Part shown: positions 8,121 to 17,199 of the stretch, one piece after another
Position numbering within the stretch: the first letter of the stretch is position 1
Layout: each line of letters begins with the position of its first letter
Assembly (NCBI GenBank): GCA_964563925.1
Contig: CAZLZD010000001.1
Location: forward strand, 145,490-209,489
DNA from: JAUILA01 sp964563925
GTDB lineage: Bacteria; Bacteroidota; Bacteroidia; Cytophagales; Cyclobacteriaceae
Length of the DNA stretch: 64,000 nucleotides
Direction of reading: 5' to 3'
Notes under the pieces: model-generated
Seen by the model: only the letters and a program-made list of their open reading frames with translations
The model's database searches: none
What the model was told of the DNA's origin: nothing
Position numbers and translations under genes: made by a program

Positions 8121-8966
8121 ATGAAGACTGTTCTCGAGGAGATCGTTTCTGATGAAGACAGTTCCTTTCGCCTGATGGTGAACCCGGATCTGAGTGACTT
8201 CTTTTTCTGGCATTTTCACCCCGAGCTTGAACTTGTCTACCTGGAAGGGGCGGATGGCAATCGTCACGTGGGCGAACATTTTTCGGGCTTCCGGGGAAGT
8301 GACCTGGTATTTATCGGATCATATATTCCTCATCTGAATTTTGATTACGGCATCAAGGTCCCCTATGAAAAATATGTGGTACATATCAAGCCGGGATTTC
8401 TGGAGCAGGCTATGGAGCATACACCTGAACTTCGTGGAATAAAACGGCTGTTCGAATCGTCTGCGTACGGGGTGGCCTTTGACAAGGAAATACAGTCCCG
8501 GGTGGCGCCCATGATCAAATCACTGCACCGGCTTGATCGCTTCAGTCAGTTTATCGGCGTCCTTCAGATACTCCGTGAATTAAGTGATCCGCATCATCAA
8601 ACCTTCCTGCATGATTCGCCCTACGAGAATATGTATACCAAGCGCGATACGGACCGCCTGCGAAAGGTTTATGGCTTTGTGGGCCAGCATTACCATCGGC
8701 GCATCAGTATTGACGAGGTTTCTTCCCTGTGCAACCTGACCCGGGAGGCTTTTTGCCGTTATTTTAAGCGAATGACCAGGCTGACCTTCACCTCTTTTGT
8801 CAACCATTACCGCATCGATGTGGCAAAAAAGTTACTGTTGCTTGACCGGAATGTATCAGAGGCATGCTTTGAAAGTGGTTTTGAAAGCCTGTCTTATTTT
8901 AACCGGACCTTTAAAAAGATCACCGGAAAGAACCCATCTTCTTTTCGAAAGGCGGTTATCCGCTGA
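8121..8966 (+). CDS. AraC-family transcriptional regulator with cupin sensor domain
   Basis: 281 residues. The N-terminal half (about 20-140) is a cupin-type small-molecule domain (FHPELELVYLEG, then FIGSYIPH), and the C-terminal 100 residues carry the two AraC helix-turn-helix motifs (ISIDEVSSLCNLTREAFCRYF and a second one ending in FNRTFKKITGKNPSSFR). It should bind a ligand and activate transcription. It is divergent from PhyH-SDR across 150 bases and so is the obvious candidate for their control, by position only. It is convergent with the small unknown gene at 8967; the stops meet in TGATCA. Confidence 0.93.
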   Translation: MKTVLEEIVSDEDSSFRLMVNPDLSDFFFWHFHPELELVYLEGADGNRHVGEHFSGFRGSDLVFIGSYIPHLNFDYGIKVPYEKYVVHIKPGFLEQAMEHTPELRGIKRLFESSAYGVAFDKEIQSRVAPMIKSLHRLDRFSQFIGVLQILRELSDPHHQTFLHDSPYENMYTKRDTDRLRKVYGFVGQHYHRRISIDEVSSLCNLTREAFCRYFKRMTRLTFTSFVNHYRIDVAKKLLLLDRNVSEACFESGFESLSYFNRTFKKITGKNPSSFRKAVIR

Positions 8967-9416
8967 TCATTTCCATTTATCAGGTTTACCACTCGCTTTG
9001 TCATAATCCAATCCTTCTGAAATTTCCGGCCCTTTTTTCGGCCGCTGAAATTCCTGTACCGATCCCTCATACCCCTGGTGCCGGCTTTCTCCGAGGTTTC
9101 GCAGCTGTGCATTTACCTCCGGGGTGGTTCTCATCGCATAATCTTCCAGGATGACCGACAAGGCTTCTTTCTGTTCGCGCCATTGTTTTTCGGAGAATGA
9201 AGGAAAATCTTCTAAATCACCCTCCAGTCCGGCGGGTTTTTCCCGCTCTGATTGATAAACGAGATCCACAGGTACCGCATGAACGGAGTGTCTGTTTCGG
9301 ATGACGGCAAAAGCTTTACCTTTAATGTCGAGCGTTCCCAGGATATGGGAGTCACCTTTATCCGTGGTAATTTTGTCAAATTCATTGCGATAGGTGTGAA
9401 AATCTTTGGCTTTCAT
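8967..9416 (-). CDS. Conserved-looking small protein, unknown function
   Basis: 149 residues from the ATG at 9416, preceded by GGGAACG; an earlier in-frame ATG at 9461 would add 15 residues and begin just after the histidine kinase stop (9472), so either start is possible. Soluble, charged, no signal peptide. An N-terminal strand-rich half (HILGTLDIKGKAFAVIRNR) precedes a helical, Glu-rich middle and a Lys/Gly/Pro-rich disordered end. It may be the last gene of the transcript holding the NtrC/NtrB pair. I do not recognise a family. Confidence 0.6.
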   Translation of the reverse strand: MKAKDFHTYRNEFDKITTDKGDSHILGTLDIKGKAFAVIRNRHSVHAVPVDLVYQSEREKPAGLEGDLEDFPSFSEKQWREQKEALSVILEDYAMRTTPEVNAQLRNLGESRHQGYEGSVQEFQRPKKGPEISEGLDYDKASGKPDKWK

Positions 9417-9471
9417 ATCGTTCCCGTTTCTTTCTGTAAGTAAAACGGATGAGGCTTTCATACTGTTCAGC

Positions 9472-10827
9472 CTACATGGATCGGGGGAGTACAATTTCGA
9501 ATTCTGTTCCCTGGGTTTCACGGGAGGATACACGGATATCCCCGTGGTGTGCCAGAATAATCTGCCTGCAAATGCTCAGGCCAATACCCGTTCCCCCGTC
9601 CTTGGTAGTGAAGAAGGGAATGAAAATATTCTCCAGCGCCTCCGCGGAAATGCCAGGACCGTTGTCTTTTACGGTCATTATGACCTTTTTCTTTTCCTCC
9701 CTGCCATTGAGGTGTATTTCACCTCCGGAAGAACCAATGGCCTCGGAGGCATTCTTTACCAGGTTGATAAAGACTTGTTCGAGTTGCACCACGTCGGCCT
9801 TCACCCTCAAACCGGCCTGAACCTCAATGAATAACCGGATATTGCCCGATTCGAGTGCCGGCTTCAGTAACTCCTTGACGGAGACATACAACCCGGATAC
9901 ATCGACGACCTGGAGATCGGGTTTTGGCAGACGGGTAAATTTACCATACGCCTCCACGAAGCTCACCAGCCGCTTACTTCGTCGTGTTATCGTGAGAAGG
10001 CCTTCATAGAGTTCCTGCCAGTCCTCTGCGGACAGTGATTCAGGGGTTCGCCATTGTTCCGGATCATCGGGGTCCCTCGCTGTTTGTGCCACCGCATCGG
10101 CAAGCGTGGCAATGGGTATGGCAGAATTCTTTATTTCATGAGTCAGGACGTTGATCAGCTTGATCCATGAATCTGTTTCCCGCGCCTCAAGCTCAGAACG
10201 GATATTCTGGATCGCAAACAGCTTATACTTGTAGCCATCCAGTACAAGTTCGCGTGCCACTATATTCAGGTTAAGCTGCTGCGTTTCCCGCGAGATACTG
10301 AGCATAGCCCTTTCCCCTGAAGAAATTCGACGAAAAATTTCCTCCAGTTCGGGGTCGGTTTGCCGAAGTGCCGAAATATTGCGCAGGAACGGACGGTTCA
10401 GCAGATCCTTGGCCACCTTGTTGATCAGGGTGATTTCGCCCGAATCGATCCGGAACCCTATAAGTGCCACCCCGACATGTTCCACGATAACCTCCCGGAA
10501 AGTCTGGCTGCTTTCCCTGGACAGACTGATTTCCCGGTATACCTTGTTTATCGTCCGGTATGCTTCGGCCTGCTGAGGGTAATCCCTTTCAATCCGTGCC
10601 GGCAAGGCAGTGGTGAAGTCGTGCTGCGCCACTGCGGTCAGAAAATTTTCCAGGTCCCGTTCCCCTTTCCGGTGTATTCTCAGAATGCTCCAGACAAGAA
10701 ACACGATAACAAGGGTCACCCATACCGCAGACAACCAGAAATAGGTATGAAAGGCGATGTAATAGGCGGTGACAGAAAGCACTGCAACAGCCAGTATCCT
10801 CCATAGAATTTGTACCGAGGAGCTCAT
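9472..10827 (-). CDS. Membrane sensor histidine kinase (NtrB/AtoS-like)
   Basis: 451 residues. Two transmembrane segments fill about residues 8-50 with almost no periplasmic loop, so sensing is probably within the membrane or in the cytoplasm. A PAS-like region (about 105-215) precedes the phosphoacceptor His230 in LTHEIKNS. The ATPase domain has an N box (FINLVKNASEAI), a G1 box (VKDNGPGIS), an F box (FIPFFTTK) and a G2 box (GGTGIGLS). Its start overlaps the stop of the upstream response regulator gene by 4 bases (ATGA), so they are co-translated partners. It should phosphorylate that NtrC-type regulator. The signal is unknown. Confidence 0.92.
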   Translation of the reverse strand: MSSSVQILWRILAVAVLSVTAYYIAFHTYFWLSAVWVTLVIVFLVWSILRIHRKGERDLENFLTAVAQHDFTTALPARIERDYPQQAEAYRTINKVYREISLSRESSQTFREVIVEHVGVALIGFRIDSGEITLINKVAKDLLNRPFLRNISALRQTDPELEEIFRRISSGERAMLSISRETQQLNLNIVARELVLDGYKYKLFAIQNIRSELEARETDSWIKLINVLTHEIKNSAIPIATLADAVAQTARDPDDPEQWRTPESLSAEDWQELYEGLLTITRRSKRLVSFVEAYGKFTRLPKPDLQVVDVSGLYVSVKELLKPALESGNIRLFIEVQAGLRVKADVVQLEQVFINLVKNASEAIGSSGGEIHLNGREEKKKVIMTVKDNGPGISAEALENIFIPFFTTKDGGTGIGLSICRQIILAHHGDIRVSSRETQGTEFEIVLPRSM

Positions 10828-12200
10828 GTCTGGATATTGTATTTGTCGAGTTTTCGGTACAGCGTCGTTCTCCCCATACCCAGCTCCTTCGCCGCCTGGC
10901 TCAGGTTGCCCTGGTGTTTTTCCATAGCCCTGACGATCGCCGCACGTTCCATGTCTTCTACATTCAGGCTTGAAGGGGTGTGAAGCACATCGACATTCTC
11001 TTTGAGAAACAGGTCGCCGGCCAGTATTTGCTCTCCTTCAGCCATGATCACCGCCCGTTCAATGGAATGCTGAAGTTCGCGTATGTTACCAGGCCATCCG
11101 TACTCCTGCATTTTGTCCAGTGCCTCCTTGCTGATCTTCATGGTCTTGTCATATTTAGTGCAGAATTTTGACAAAAAATGCTCGGATAGGAGGGGGATAT
11201 CTTCTTTTCGTTCGCGTAAGGGGGGAAGTAGTATTTCGACCGTATTAATGCGGTAGATCAGGTCTTCCCGGAACGTATTCTCCCGTACCATATCATAGAC
11301 GGGCTTGTTGGTGGCACAGATAAGACGGATGTCAACCTCCACCGGCGTGGTACTGCCCACGCGAATGACCTGCCGGTTTTGCAACACCGATAACAGTTTG
11401 GCCTGGGCTTCCAGGGAAATATTCCCGATTTCATCCAGGAAAAGCGTCCCTTTGTCGGCCACTTCGAACCGGCCTGCCCGGGCTTCCCTGGCGTCGGTAA
11501 AGGCGCCTTTGGCATGACCGAATAATTCTGATTCGAAGAGTCCGTGGGACAAAGCGCCCAGATCGACCGGGACAAAACTTTCCGCGGACCGGTCCGACAG
11601 CGTATGGATCTCCCGGGCCACCAGCTCCTTGCCGGTACCGTTCTCACCCAGGATCAATACATTGGCATCCGTGGCTGCCACTTTGCGGATCTGCCTTATC
11701 ACCGCCTGAAATGCCGGAGATTCTCCCACGAGATTGCCTTTTCGCCTGGCAAGGTCATCCGCAAAAGCCTTTCGCGTATCATCAAGCCGGCGGATCTTTT
11801 TCCGGGACTCGGCGAGTTCGAGTACATTTCCGACGGTACTGATCAGCTTTTCCTTTTGCCACGGTTTCACAATGAAATCAAACGCCCCTTCCTTCATGCA
11901 CTCCACCGCCAGTTCGATCCCGCCGTAGGCCGTGTTCATGATAACCGGTACTTCCGGCGCCATGCCGGTGATCCTCCTTAACCAGAAGAGCCCTTCATTA
12001 CCGCTGGTGGCACCCGGCGCAAAATTCATGTCCAGGATAATCACATCCGGTGCGACCTGCCGCAGGAGGGTCTCCAGCTTTTTTGGACTGTTTTCAGTGT
12101 GTACCTCGCGGAAATAGGGCCGCAGGATCATCCGGGCTGTAAAAAGGACATCCTGATCATCATCAATAATGAGTATCTTTCCATCGGATTTCTTCATCAT
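10824..12200 (-). CDS. Sigma-54-dependent NtrC-family response regulator
   Basis: 458 residues in three parts. The receiver (about 8-125) has the acidic pair Asp13-Asp14, phosphoacceptor Asp57 (ILDMNF), Thr90 and Lys112 (VKPW). The AAA+ domain (about 160-400) has Walker A GENGTGKE, the sigma-54 contact loop GAFTDA (in place of GAFTGA, a substitution that also occurs in other members) and Walker B GTLFLDEIGN. A Fis-type helix-turn-helix (AAKELGMGRTTLYRKL) ends the protein. It activates RNA polymerase holding sigma-54 by ATP hydrolysis. It is divergent from the two permease genes, and the space between holds two matching palindromes. Confidence 0.95.
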   Translation of the reverse strand: MMKKSDGKILIIDDDQDVLFTARMILRPYFREVHTENSPKKLETLLRQVAPDVIILDMNFAPGATSGNEGLFWLRRITGMAPEVPVIMNTAYGGIELAVECMKEGAFDFIVKPWQKEKLISTVGNVLELAESRKKIRRLDDTRKAFADDLARRKGNLVGESPAFQAVIRQIRKVAATDANVLILGENGTGKELVAREIHTLSDRSAESFVPVDLGALSHGLFESELFGHAKGAFTDAREARAGRFEVADKGTLFLDEIGNISLEAQAKLLSVLQNRQVIRVGSTTPVEVDIRLICATNKPVYDMVRENTFREDLIYRINTVEILLPPLRERKEDIPLLSEHFLSKFCTKYDKTMKISKEALDKMQEYGWPGNIRELQHSIERAVIMAEGEQILAGDLFLKENVDVLHTPSSLNVEDMERAAIVRAMEKHQGNLSQAAKELGMGRTTLYRKLDKYNIQT

Positions 12201-12217
12201 TACGGGAAACTACTCAC

Positions 12218-12257
12218 TGTTTCAATTTGATACAAATGATTGTTTCATAATGAAACA
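12218..12257. promoter_or_regulatory. Two 17-bp palindromes, probable enhancer sites of the NtrC-type regulator
   Basis: TGTTTCATAATGAAACA (12241-12257) is a perfect 8-1-8 palindrome. TGTTTCAATTTGATACA (12218-12234) has the same form with one mismatch in the arms. Centres are 23 bases apart, about two helical turns, as expected for co-operative dimers of a Fis-type helix-turn-helix. They lie between the regulator gene and the permease operon, about 70-95 bases upstream of the possible sigma-54 promoter. Confidence 0.65.
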
Positions 12258-12310
12258 CTTTCCCGAGACCAATATGACATAACATATTGATAATCAGATT
12301 AATAAAATAC

Positions 12311-12326
12311 AGGCACGGCCATTGAA
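12311..12326 (+). promoter_or_regulatory. Possible sigma-54 promoter of the permease operon
   Basis: AGGCAC-GGCCA-TTGAA resembles the -24/-12 form TGGCAC-N5-TTGCA. The -24 GG and the spacing are right, but the -12 GC is GA. It is followed by AAGGAAAA (12334-12341) and the ATG at 12355. Support is mostly positional: two enhancer-like palindromes upstream and an adjacent sigma-54 activator. The mismatch keeps confidence low. Confidence 0.35.
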
Positions 12327-12354
12327 TAATTTCAAGGAAAACAGACACAATTCG

Positions 12355-14796
12355 ATGCTGAGAACTACTATGAAGCTGGCGGTACGTACCTTGCGGAGGA
12401 GAAAAGGATTTTCGCTGATCAATCTTTTTGGCCTGTCACTAGGTATGGCAACTGCGCTGTCAATTGCACTATATGTTTCCTTTGAGCTTAGTTACGATGA
12501 TTACCACCCCGAGGCAAAGAATATCTATCGGGTTATACTTGACCGTACCGCGGAAGGGAATACCCAGGAAGTGACCAACTTGCCGGGTCCGGTTGCCGGC
12601 GAACTGGAGCCTATCCAGGGGGTACAGCACGTTTTCCGGTTGGTGAATATAGGATACCGGAATAACTCATTGATCAGGGAAACAGGGGATGGTCGTAAAA
12701 CCATGGAGGTCGACGAAGTATATTATGCCGATCCGTCGCTTCCTATGGTTCTGTCTCAGCCGCTGGTAGCTGGTTCGTTTGATGAATTCAGTACACCGCA
12801 CACCCTGTTGCTTTCCAAGAAGTTGGCAAGCCGTCTTTTCGGTGACACCGATGTGGTGGGTGAGTCGGTCGTACTGTCCAACAACGTTGTAAACCGGCAG
12901 GAATACAAAGTAATTGGGGTTTTTAGTGATTTGCCTGAGAATACTGACTTTGATCACCAGGTATTGCTATCCATGAACTCGCTTCCCTATGCTGATTATG
13001 AGGATGTGCTGACTTCTTACAACTACTGGCAATGTCTCACCTATGTAAAACTGACCGAATCTGCATCAGCCGCAGCAATTGCTGAGTTGCTTACCCGTTC
13101 ACTGGATTCAGATAATGGAGATATTCACTGGACCGCGCGGTTGGTTTCGTTGCGGGATTTGCATTTCGAACCGTTCGGCATATCTGATCCGGGTAACCGG
13201 CAATATGTCAACGCCCTGGCCTTTATAGGTTTGCTGGTATTGATCATCGCCTGGGTCAATTACGTAAATCTGGCGACCAGCAGGGCAATGGAGCGAAGTA
13301 AGGAAGTGGGGGTCCGGAAGGTTCTGGGCTCTGCACGGTCCCAGCTGGCAATACAATTCATCATGGAGTCACTTGTACTCAATATGATGGCGCTCCTTCT
13401 TGCCTTTACCGTCACACAGGCTCTCCGGCCCTGGCTTTCCACCATGGCCAATCCTATGACTCTTTCTCCCTCGCAGTCATCTTTTTTTTGGACCGGATTG
13501 GCATTGATCATTATTACGGGGGCGATCATTTCAGGCGCGTATCCTGCCTTTGTCATGACATCCCTGAAGCCCGCCAGTATTCTTTCCGGCAGATTCAGGC
13601 TTGAGCTGTCGGGGAGGCTTCTCCGCAAAGGCCTGGTTGTTCTTCAGTTTTGTATTTCCATCTGTCTTCTGATCGGTTCACTAACCGTATTTCAGCAGAT
13701 CCGGTTTATGCGAAACAAGGACCTTGGCATGAATATCGACCGTCGCCTTGTGCTGAACAGTCCTCCGGGAACACTTAACGACAATCAGCAATTCTTCGAG
13801 TCACTTGATGCATTCCGAAAGGAGATTCTGCAGCTGAGTGTGGTGAACAACATCACCGGTGCCAGCAGCATTCCCGGTGAGGCCATTTCATGGGGAAGTT
13901 CAGGAATAAAGCGACCGGGAAGTAACAGCAAAACGATCGAAATGGTCAGCCTGATTGCTACCGACCGCAATTTTTTCGAGGTTTACGATCTCAAGATGGT
14001 AGCCGGCCGTGCCTACAGGCCAGGTGACGATTCTTTCGGCAATGGGGATATCGTAATTAATGAAACGGCAGCCCGGCAGTTTGGATTTGAAAGTGCCGCG
14101 GATGCGGTAGGAGAGAACCTGGAAGGCGGGGAGATGTTCCCCACACTGACCATTATCGGGGTGAGCGAGGATTATCATCATACCTCCCTGCATGACCGGT
14201 TCGCGCCTATTTTATATGTCCTGAGCTCGTGGGCCAATTATTACACCCTGTCATTAAACCTGCCGGCAAAGGGGAGTCCGGCGGCTGGTGACCAGTTGCG
14301 TTCTGCAGTGGACCAGGTGGAAGGTGTATGGAAAAAGTATTTTCCTGAGACACCATTTGATTACGTTTTTGCTGACCAGGCGTTTGACCGTCAGTATCGT
14401 CAGGATGAACAATTTGGATTTATGTTCGGATTGTTCACGCTTCTCGCAATCCTGCTTGCGATCCTCGGGCTGGTCGGACTCGTCTCTTATGAGGTGGTGC
14501 AGCGAACTAAGGAAATAGGTATACGTAAAGTACTGGGGGCGAACAAGTCTGACCTTCTGCAAATGCTCACCAGGAAATACATACTGCTCGTGTGTCTTTC
14601 CGGGCTAATAGCCGTGCCTTTCGGGTATTGGCTGTTTGGAGAATGGCTTACCGCTTTTGCCTTCCGGATACAAATCTCCGCCGGCATACTGCTCATGGCA
14701 TTTTCGGTGGTTTTAGTAATCGCAATCCTGGTATCGGCTCTCCAGGTCATTTCAGCCGCACAAAAAAACCCTGTTCACAGTATCCAATACGAATAA
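12355..14796 (+). CDS. ABC transporter permease, FtsX/MacB type (first of pair)
   Basis: 813 residues from the ATG at 12355 (MLRTTMKLAVRTLRRRKGF), the usual family start; a TTG at 12322 would overlap the possible sigma-54 promoter. The order is TM1 (about 20-42), MacB-type periplasmic core, three or four TM segments (about 270-420), a second periplasmic core, then three C-terminal TM segments: the duplicated FtsX layout common in Bacteroidota. EVGVRKVLGA and EIGIRKVLGA are the coupling helices that meet the ATPase. It probably works in lipid, peptide or lipoprotein export or in envelope stress. No ATPase gene is nearby. A second permease follows after 1 base. Confidence 0.9.
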   Translation: MLRTTMKLAVRTLRRRKGFSLINLFGLSLGMATALSIALYVSFELSYDDYHPEAKNIYRVILDRTAEGNTQEVTNLPGPVAGELEPIQGVQHVFRLVNIGYRNNSLIRETGDGRKTMEVDEVYYADPSLPMVLSQPLVAGSFDEFSTPHTLLLSKKLASRLFGDTDVVGESVVLSNNVVNRQEYKVIGVFSDLPENTDFDHQVLLSMNSLPYADYEDVLTSYNYWQCLTYVKLTESASAAAIAELLTRSLDSDNGDIHWTARLVSLRDLHFEPFGISDPGNRQYVNALAFIGLLVLIIAWVNYVNLATSRAMERSKEVGVRKVLGSARSQLAIQFIMESLVLNMMALLLAFTVTQALRPWLSTMANPMTLSPSQSSFFWTGLALIIITGAIISGAYPAFVMTSLKPASILSGRFRLELSGRLLRKGLVVLQFCISICLLIGSLTVFQQIRFMRNKDLGMNIDRRLVLNSPPGTLNDNQQFFESLDAFRKEILQLSVVNNITGASSIPGEAISWGSSGIKRPGSNSKTIEMVSLIATDRNFFEVYDLKMVAGRAYRPGDDSFGNGDIVINETAARQFGFESAADAVGENLEGGEMFPTLTIIGVSEDYHHTSLHDRFAPILYVLSSWANYYTLSLNLPAKGSPAAGDQLRSAVDQVEGVWKKYFPETPFDYVFADQAFDRQYRQDEQFGFMFGLFTLLAILLAILGLVGLVSYEVVQRTKEIGIRKVLGANKSDLLQMLTRKYILLVCLSGLIAVPFGYWLFGEWLTAFAFRIQISAGILLMAFSVVLVIAILVSALQVISAAQKNPVHSIQYE

Positions 14797-14797
14797 A

Positions 14798-17149
14798 ATG
14801 TTACGCAACTACATCACCATTGCCATCCGTCACTTTCTCAGGGATTCCAGGACTACCCTGATCAATGTTACCGGATTATCGGTAGGCATAACCGCCTTTT
14901 TCCTGATAATGCTCTGGCTCAATTTACAGCTGAGTTTTAATGACATGCATGAAAACCGCGATCGGATTTTCCGGGTCATGGCCGACCGTTCGCAGGATAC
15001 ACGCGTATCCATCGCACCGAGTACACCATATCCGTTGGGTGAGGCGCTTCGGCAGCAGGCGGGAATTGAATATGTTACGCGTATGATGCGGCAGCATAAC
15101 ATTCTGCTTTCATCTGACAACTACAAACAGGAGCAGGCCATACACCTGGTGGATAATGATTTCCTGAATATATTCTCGTTCCCGCTGATATCCTCCCGGG
15201 TGCCAGACGCGCTGAAAGACCCGTATTCAATTGTGCTCACCGAATCGGCCTATGACCGTTTCTTCGGGGATATGCCGCTCACGGGCCAGCGCATGAAAAT
15301 GAAGGCATGGGGCGATGAGTTTGATCTGACCGTTACGGCGATCATTCAGGATCCACCTCAGAATTCTTCCCTTAAATTCGAATTCCTTGTCCCGATTGAA
15401 TTAATGTTAAGGTCCCAGGAATGGCTTGGAAGCTGGGGTACTGCTTCCCTGGACACCTATGTTCAGCTCCGTGAAGGCTATGATGACCAACTGATTTCCG
15501 AAGAGATAAAGGACATCCCGGGACAGAATTATTCCTGGGTCTATGAAATCTATTTGTTTCCCTTTACCAAGGTTCACCTGTACAATGTGTTCAAAGACCG
15601 AGCGGGATCCGGCCGTATCATTTACGTCTATATTTTTTCAGCCGCTGCATTCCTCATCCTGTTTCTTGCCTGCATTAACTTCATGAACCTGTCCACTGCC
15701 CAGGCGGCCCGCCGTGCCCGCGAGATGGGAATTCGCAAAACAATGGGGGCCCTGGCCGGCACCATTCGAAAGCAGGTATTCGTTGAAGGGGTGATCCTGG
15801 CTTGTTTCTCAGCCTTTATCGCGGTATCGTTCATACAACTCATTCTCCCGTTTTATAACGATCTGATGGGTGTCAGCTTTGAGACTCACTGGATTTCCGG
15901 GGGTCATTTATTGTTCCTGCTGTGCATAGCAATCCTCACCGGTCTGTTTTCTGCGTGGTATCCGGCACTGGTCTATGCCCGCTTCAACCCGGTGAGTGTA
16001 TTGAAGAGCAACTTTTCTTCCGCCACGAGGCTGCACTGGAGCAAACAGGCCCTGCTGGTGTTCCAGCTGGTGATCTCGGTAATGATGATCTGTGCTTCGG
16101 TGATCATCTACCGGCAGGTGGAATATCTGAACAATTCAGACCTGGGCTTCAGAAAGGATAATTTATTCTACTTCAATGTACACCAGGGTGGAGCGTACGA
16201 GAAAAATGAACAGGTTGCACGTGAACTTAAAGCGCATCCCGATGTACAGGAGGTGACTTTTCTTTCGGAGAATCCGTTACAGGTCTACCAGACATCGGGC
16301 GATCCGGTCTGGGAGGGAAAAGACCCGGGGATAGCCTATCCTCCGTTCTCGTTCTTTGATACAGATTATGACGTGGAGCGTGTGCTTAACCTCCAGATCC
16401 TCCAGGGCCGTGCGTTTGACCGGGAAATAGCCAGTGACTCTACCGGATTCCTGATCAATGAAAAGGCGGCGGCTATTATTGGTCCGGATGCCATCGGAAA
16501 GAAAATGGAGTTCTGGGACCGGGAAGGAGAGATAATCGGGATATTCAAGGATTTTCACCACTTATCCATGCACAATGAGATTCATCCCATGATCCTGAGG
16601 CACTGGCGCGGGAATACAAGCATGGTGTTTGTCAGGGTAAACGGAGACATCCCCGGCGTTCTTGCACACGCCAAGGAAGTTTATGAAGGCTATGAGAAGG
16701 ATTATCCATTCTCCTACCAGTTTCTGGATGACCAATTCAGCAAACTTTACACCGCGGAGCGACAGGTACAGGTGCTGACAATTCTCTTTGCTTTTCTGGT
16801 CATCCTGATTGCGGTACTGGGCCTTTACGGAATAGTCGCCTACGTACTTCAGGGACAGCATAAGATGATTGGAATCCGGAAGGCGATGGGAGCGACAACT
16901 TCCCAGATGATACGAATGTTCCTGAGACGATTCTCCAGGTGGGTGATCTATGCAGTATTCATTGCCTTGCCGGCGAGCTACTTCCTCCTCTCGGGATGGC
17001 TTGAAAACTTTGCGTACCGGATACAGATCAGCGTGATCGATTTTATCGTGGTGGTAGGTTTTATCATGTTCATTACCATGATTACGGTACTCTCGCAGGT
17101 GGTCCAGGCCGCAGCTACGAACCCGGCTGTCAGCCTGAAGTCTGAATAG
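14798..17149 (+). CDS. ABC transporter permease, FtsX/MacB type (second of pair)
   Basis: 783 residues, starting MLRNYITIAIRHFLRD one base after the stop of the first permease, so translation is almost certainly coupled. It has the same duplicated layout: TM near residues 20-42, periplasmic core, TM segments about 270-430, second core, three C-terminal TM segments. Coupling motifs EMGIRKTMGA and MIGIRKAMGA are present. The two proteins are diverged paralogues and may form a heterodimer with a shared ATPase encoded elsewhere. Its neighbourhood makes it a target of the sigma-54 two-component system. Confidence 0.9.
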   Translation: MLRNYITIAIRHFLRDSRTTLINVTGLSVGITAFFLIMLWLNLQLSFNDMHENRDRIFRVMADRSQDTRVSIAPSTPYPLGEALRQQAGIEYVTRMMRQHNILLSSDNYKQEQAIHLVDNDFLNIFSFPLISSRVPDALKDPYSIVLTESAYDRFFGDMPLTGQRMKMKAWGDEFDLTVTAIIQDPPQNSSLKFEFLVPIELMLRSQEWLGSWGTASLDTYVQLREGYDDQLISEEIKDIPGQNYSWVYEIYLFPFTKVHLYNVFKDRAGSGRIIYVYIFSAAAFLILFLACINFMNLSTAQAARRAREMGIRKTMGALAGTIRKQVFVEGVILACFSAFIAVSFIQLILPFYNDLMGVSFETHWISGGHLLFLLCIAILTGLFSAWYPALVYARFNPVSVLKSNFSSATRLHWSKQALLVFQLVISVMMICASVIIYRQVEYLNNSDLGFRKDNLFYFNVHQGGAYEKNEQVARELKAHPDVQEVTFLSENPLQVYQTSGDPVWEGKDPGIAYPPFSFFDTDYDVERVLNLQILQGRAFDREIASDSTGFLINEKAAAIIGPDAIGKKMEFWDREGEIIGIFKDFHHLSMHNEIHPMILRHWRGNTSMVFVRVNGDIPGVLAHAKEVYEGYEKDYPFSYQFLDDQFSKLYTAERQVQVLTILFAFLVILIAVLGLYGIVAYVLQGQHKMIGIRKAMGATTSQMIRMFLRRFSRWVIYAVFIALPASYFLLSGWLENFAYRIQISVIDFIVVVGFIMFITMITVLSQVVQAAATNPAVSLKSE

Positions 17150-17199
17150 GAAGGGGGAGTGCCTGAAACCTTTTTACCTCAAATGCTGTCTATTAGATT

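Noticed and set aside
12322..12354. TTG start giving 11 more residues to the first permease
   Set aside because: Overlaps the possible -12 element, and the family normally starts MLRxxxKxAxR, as from 12355.
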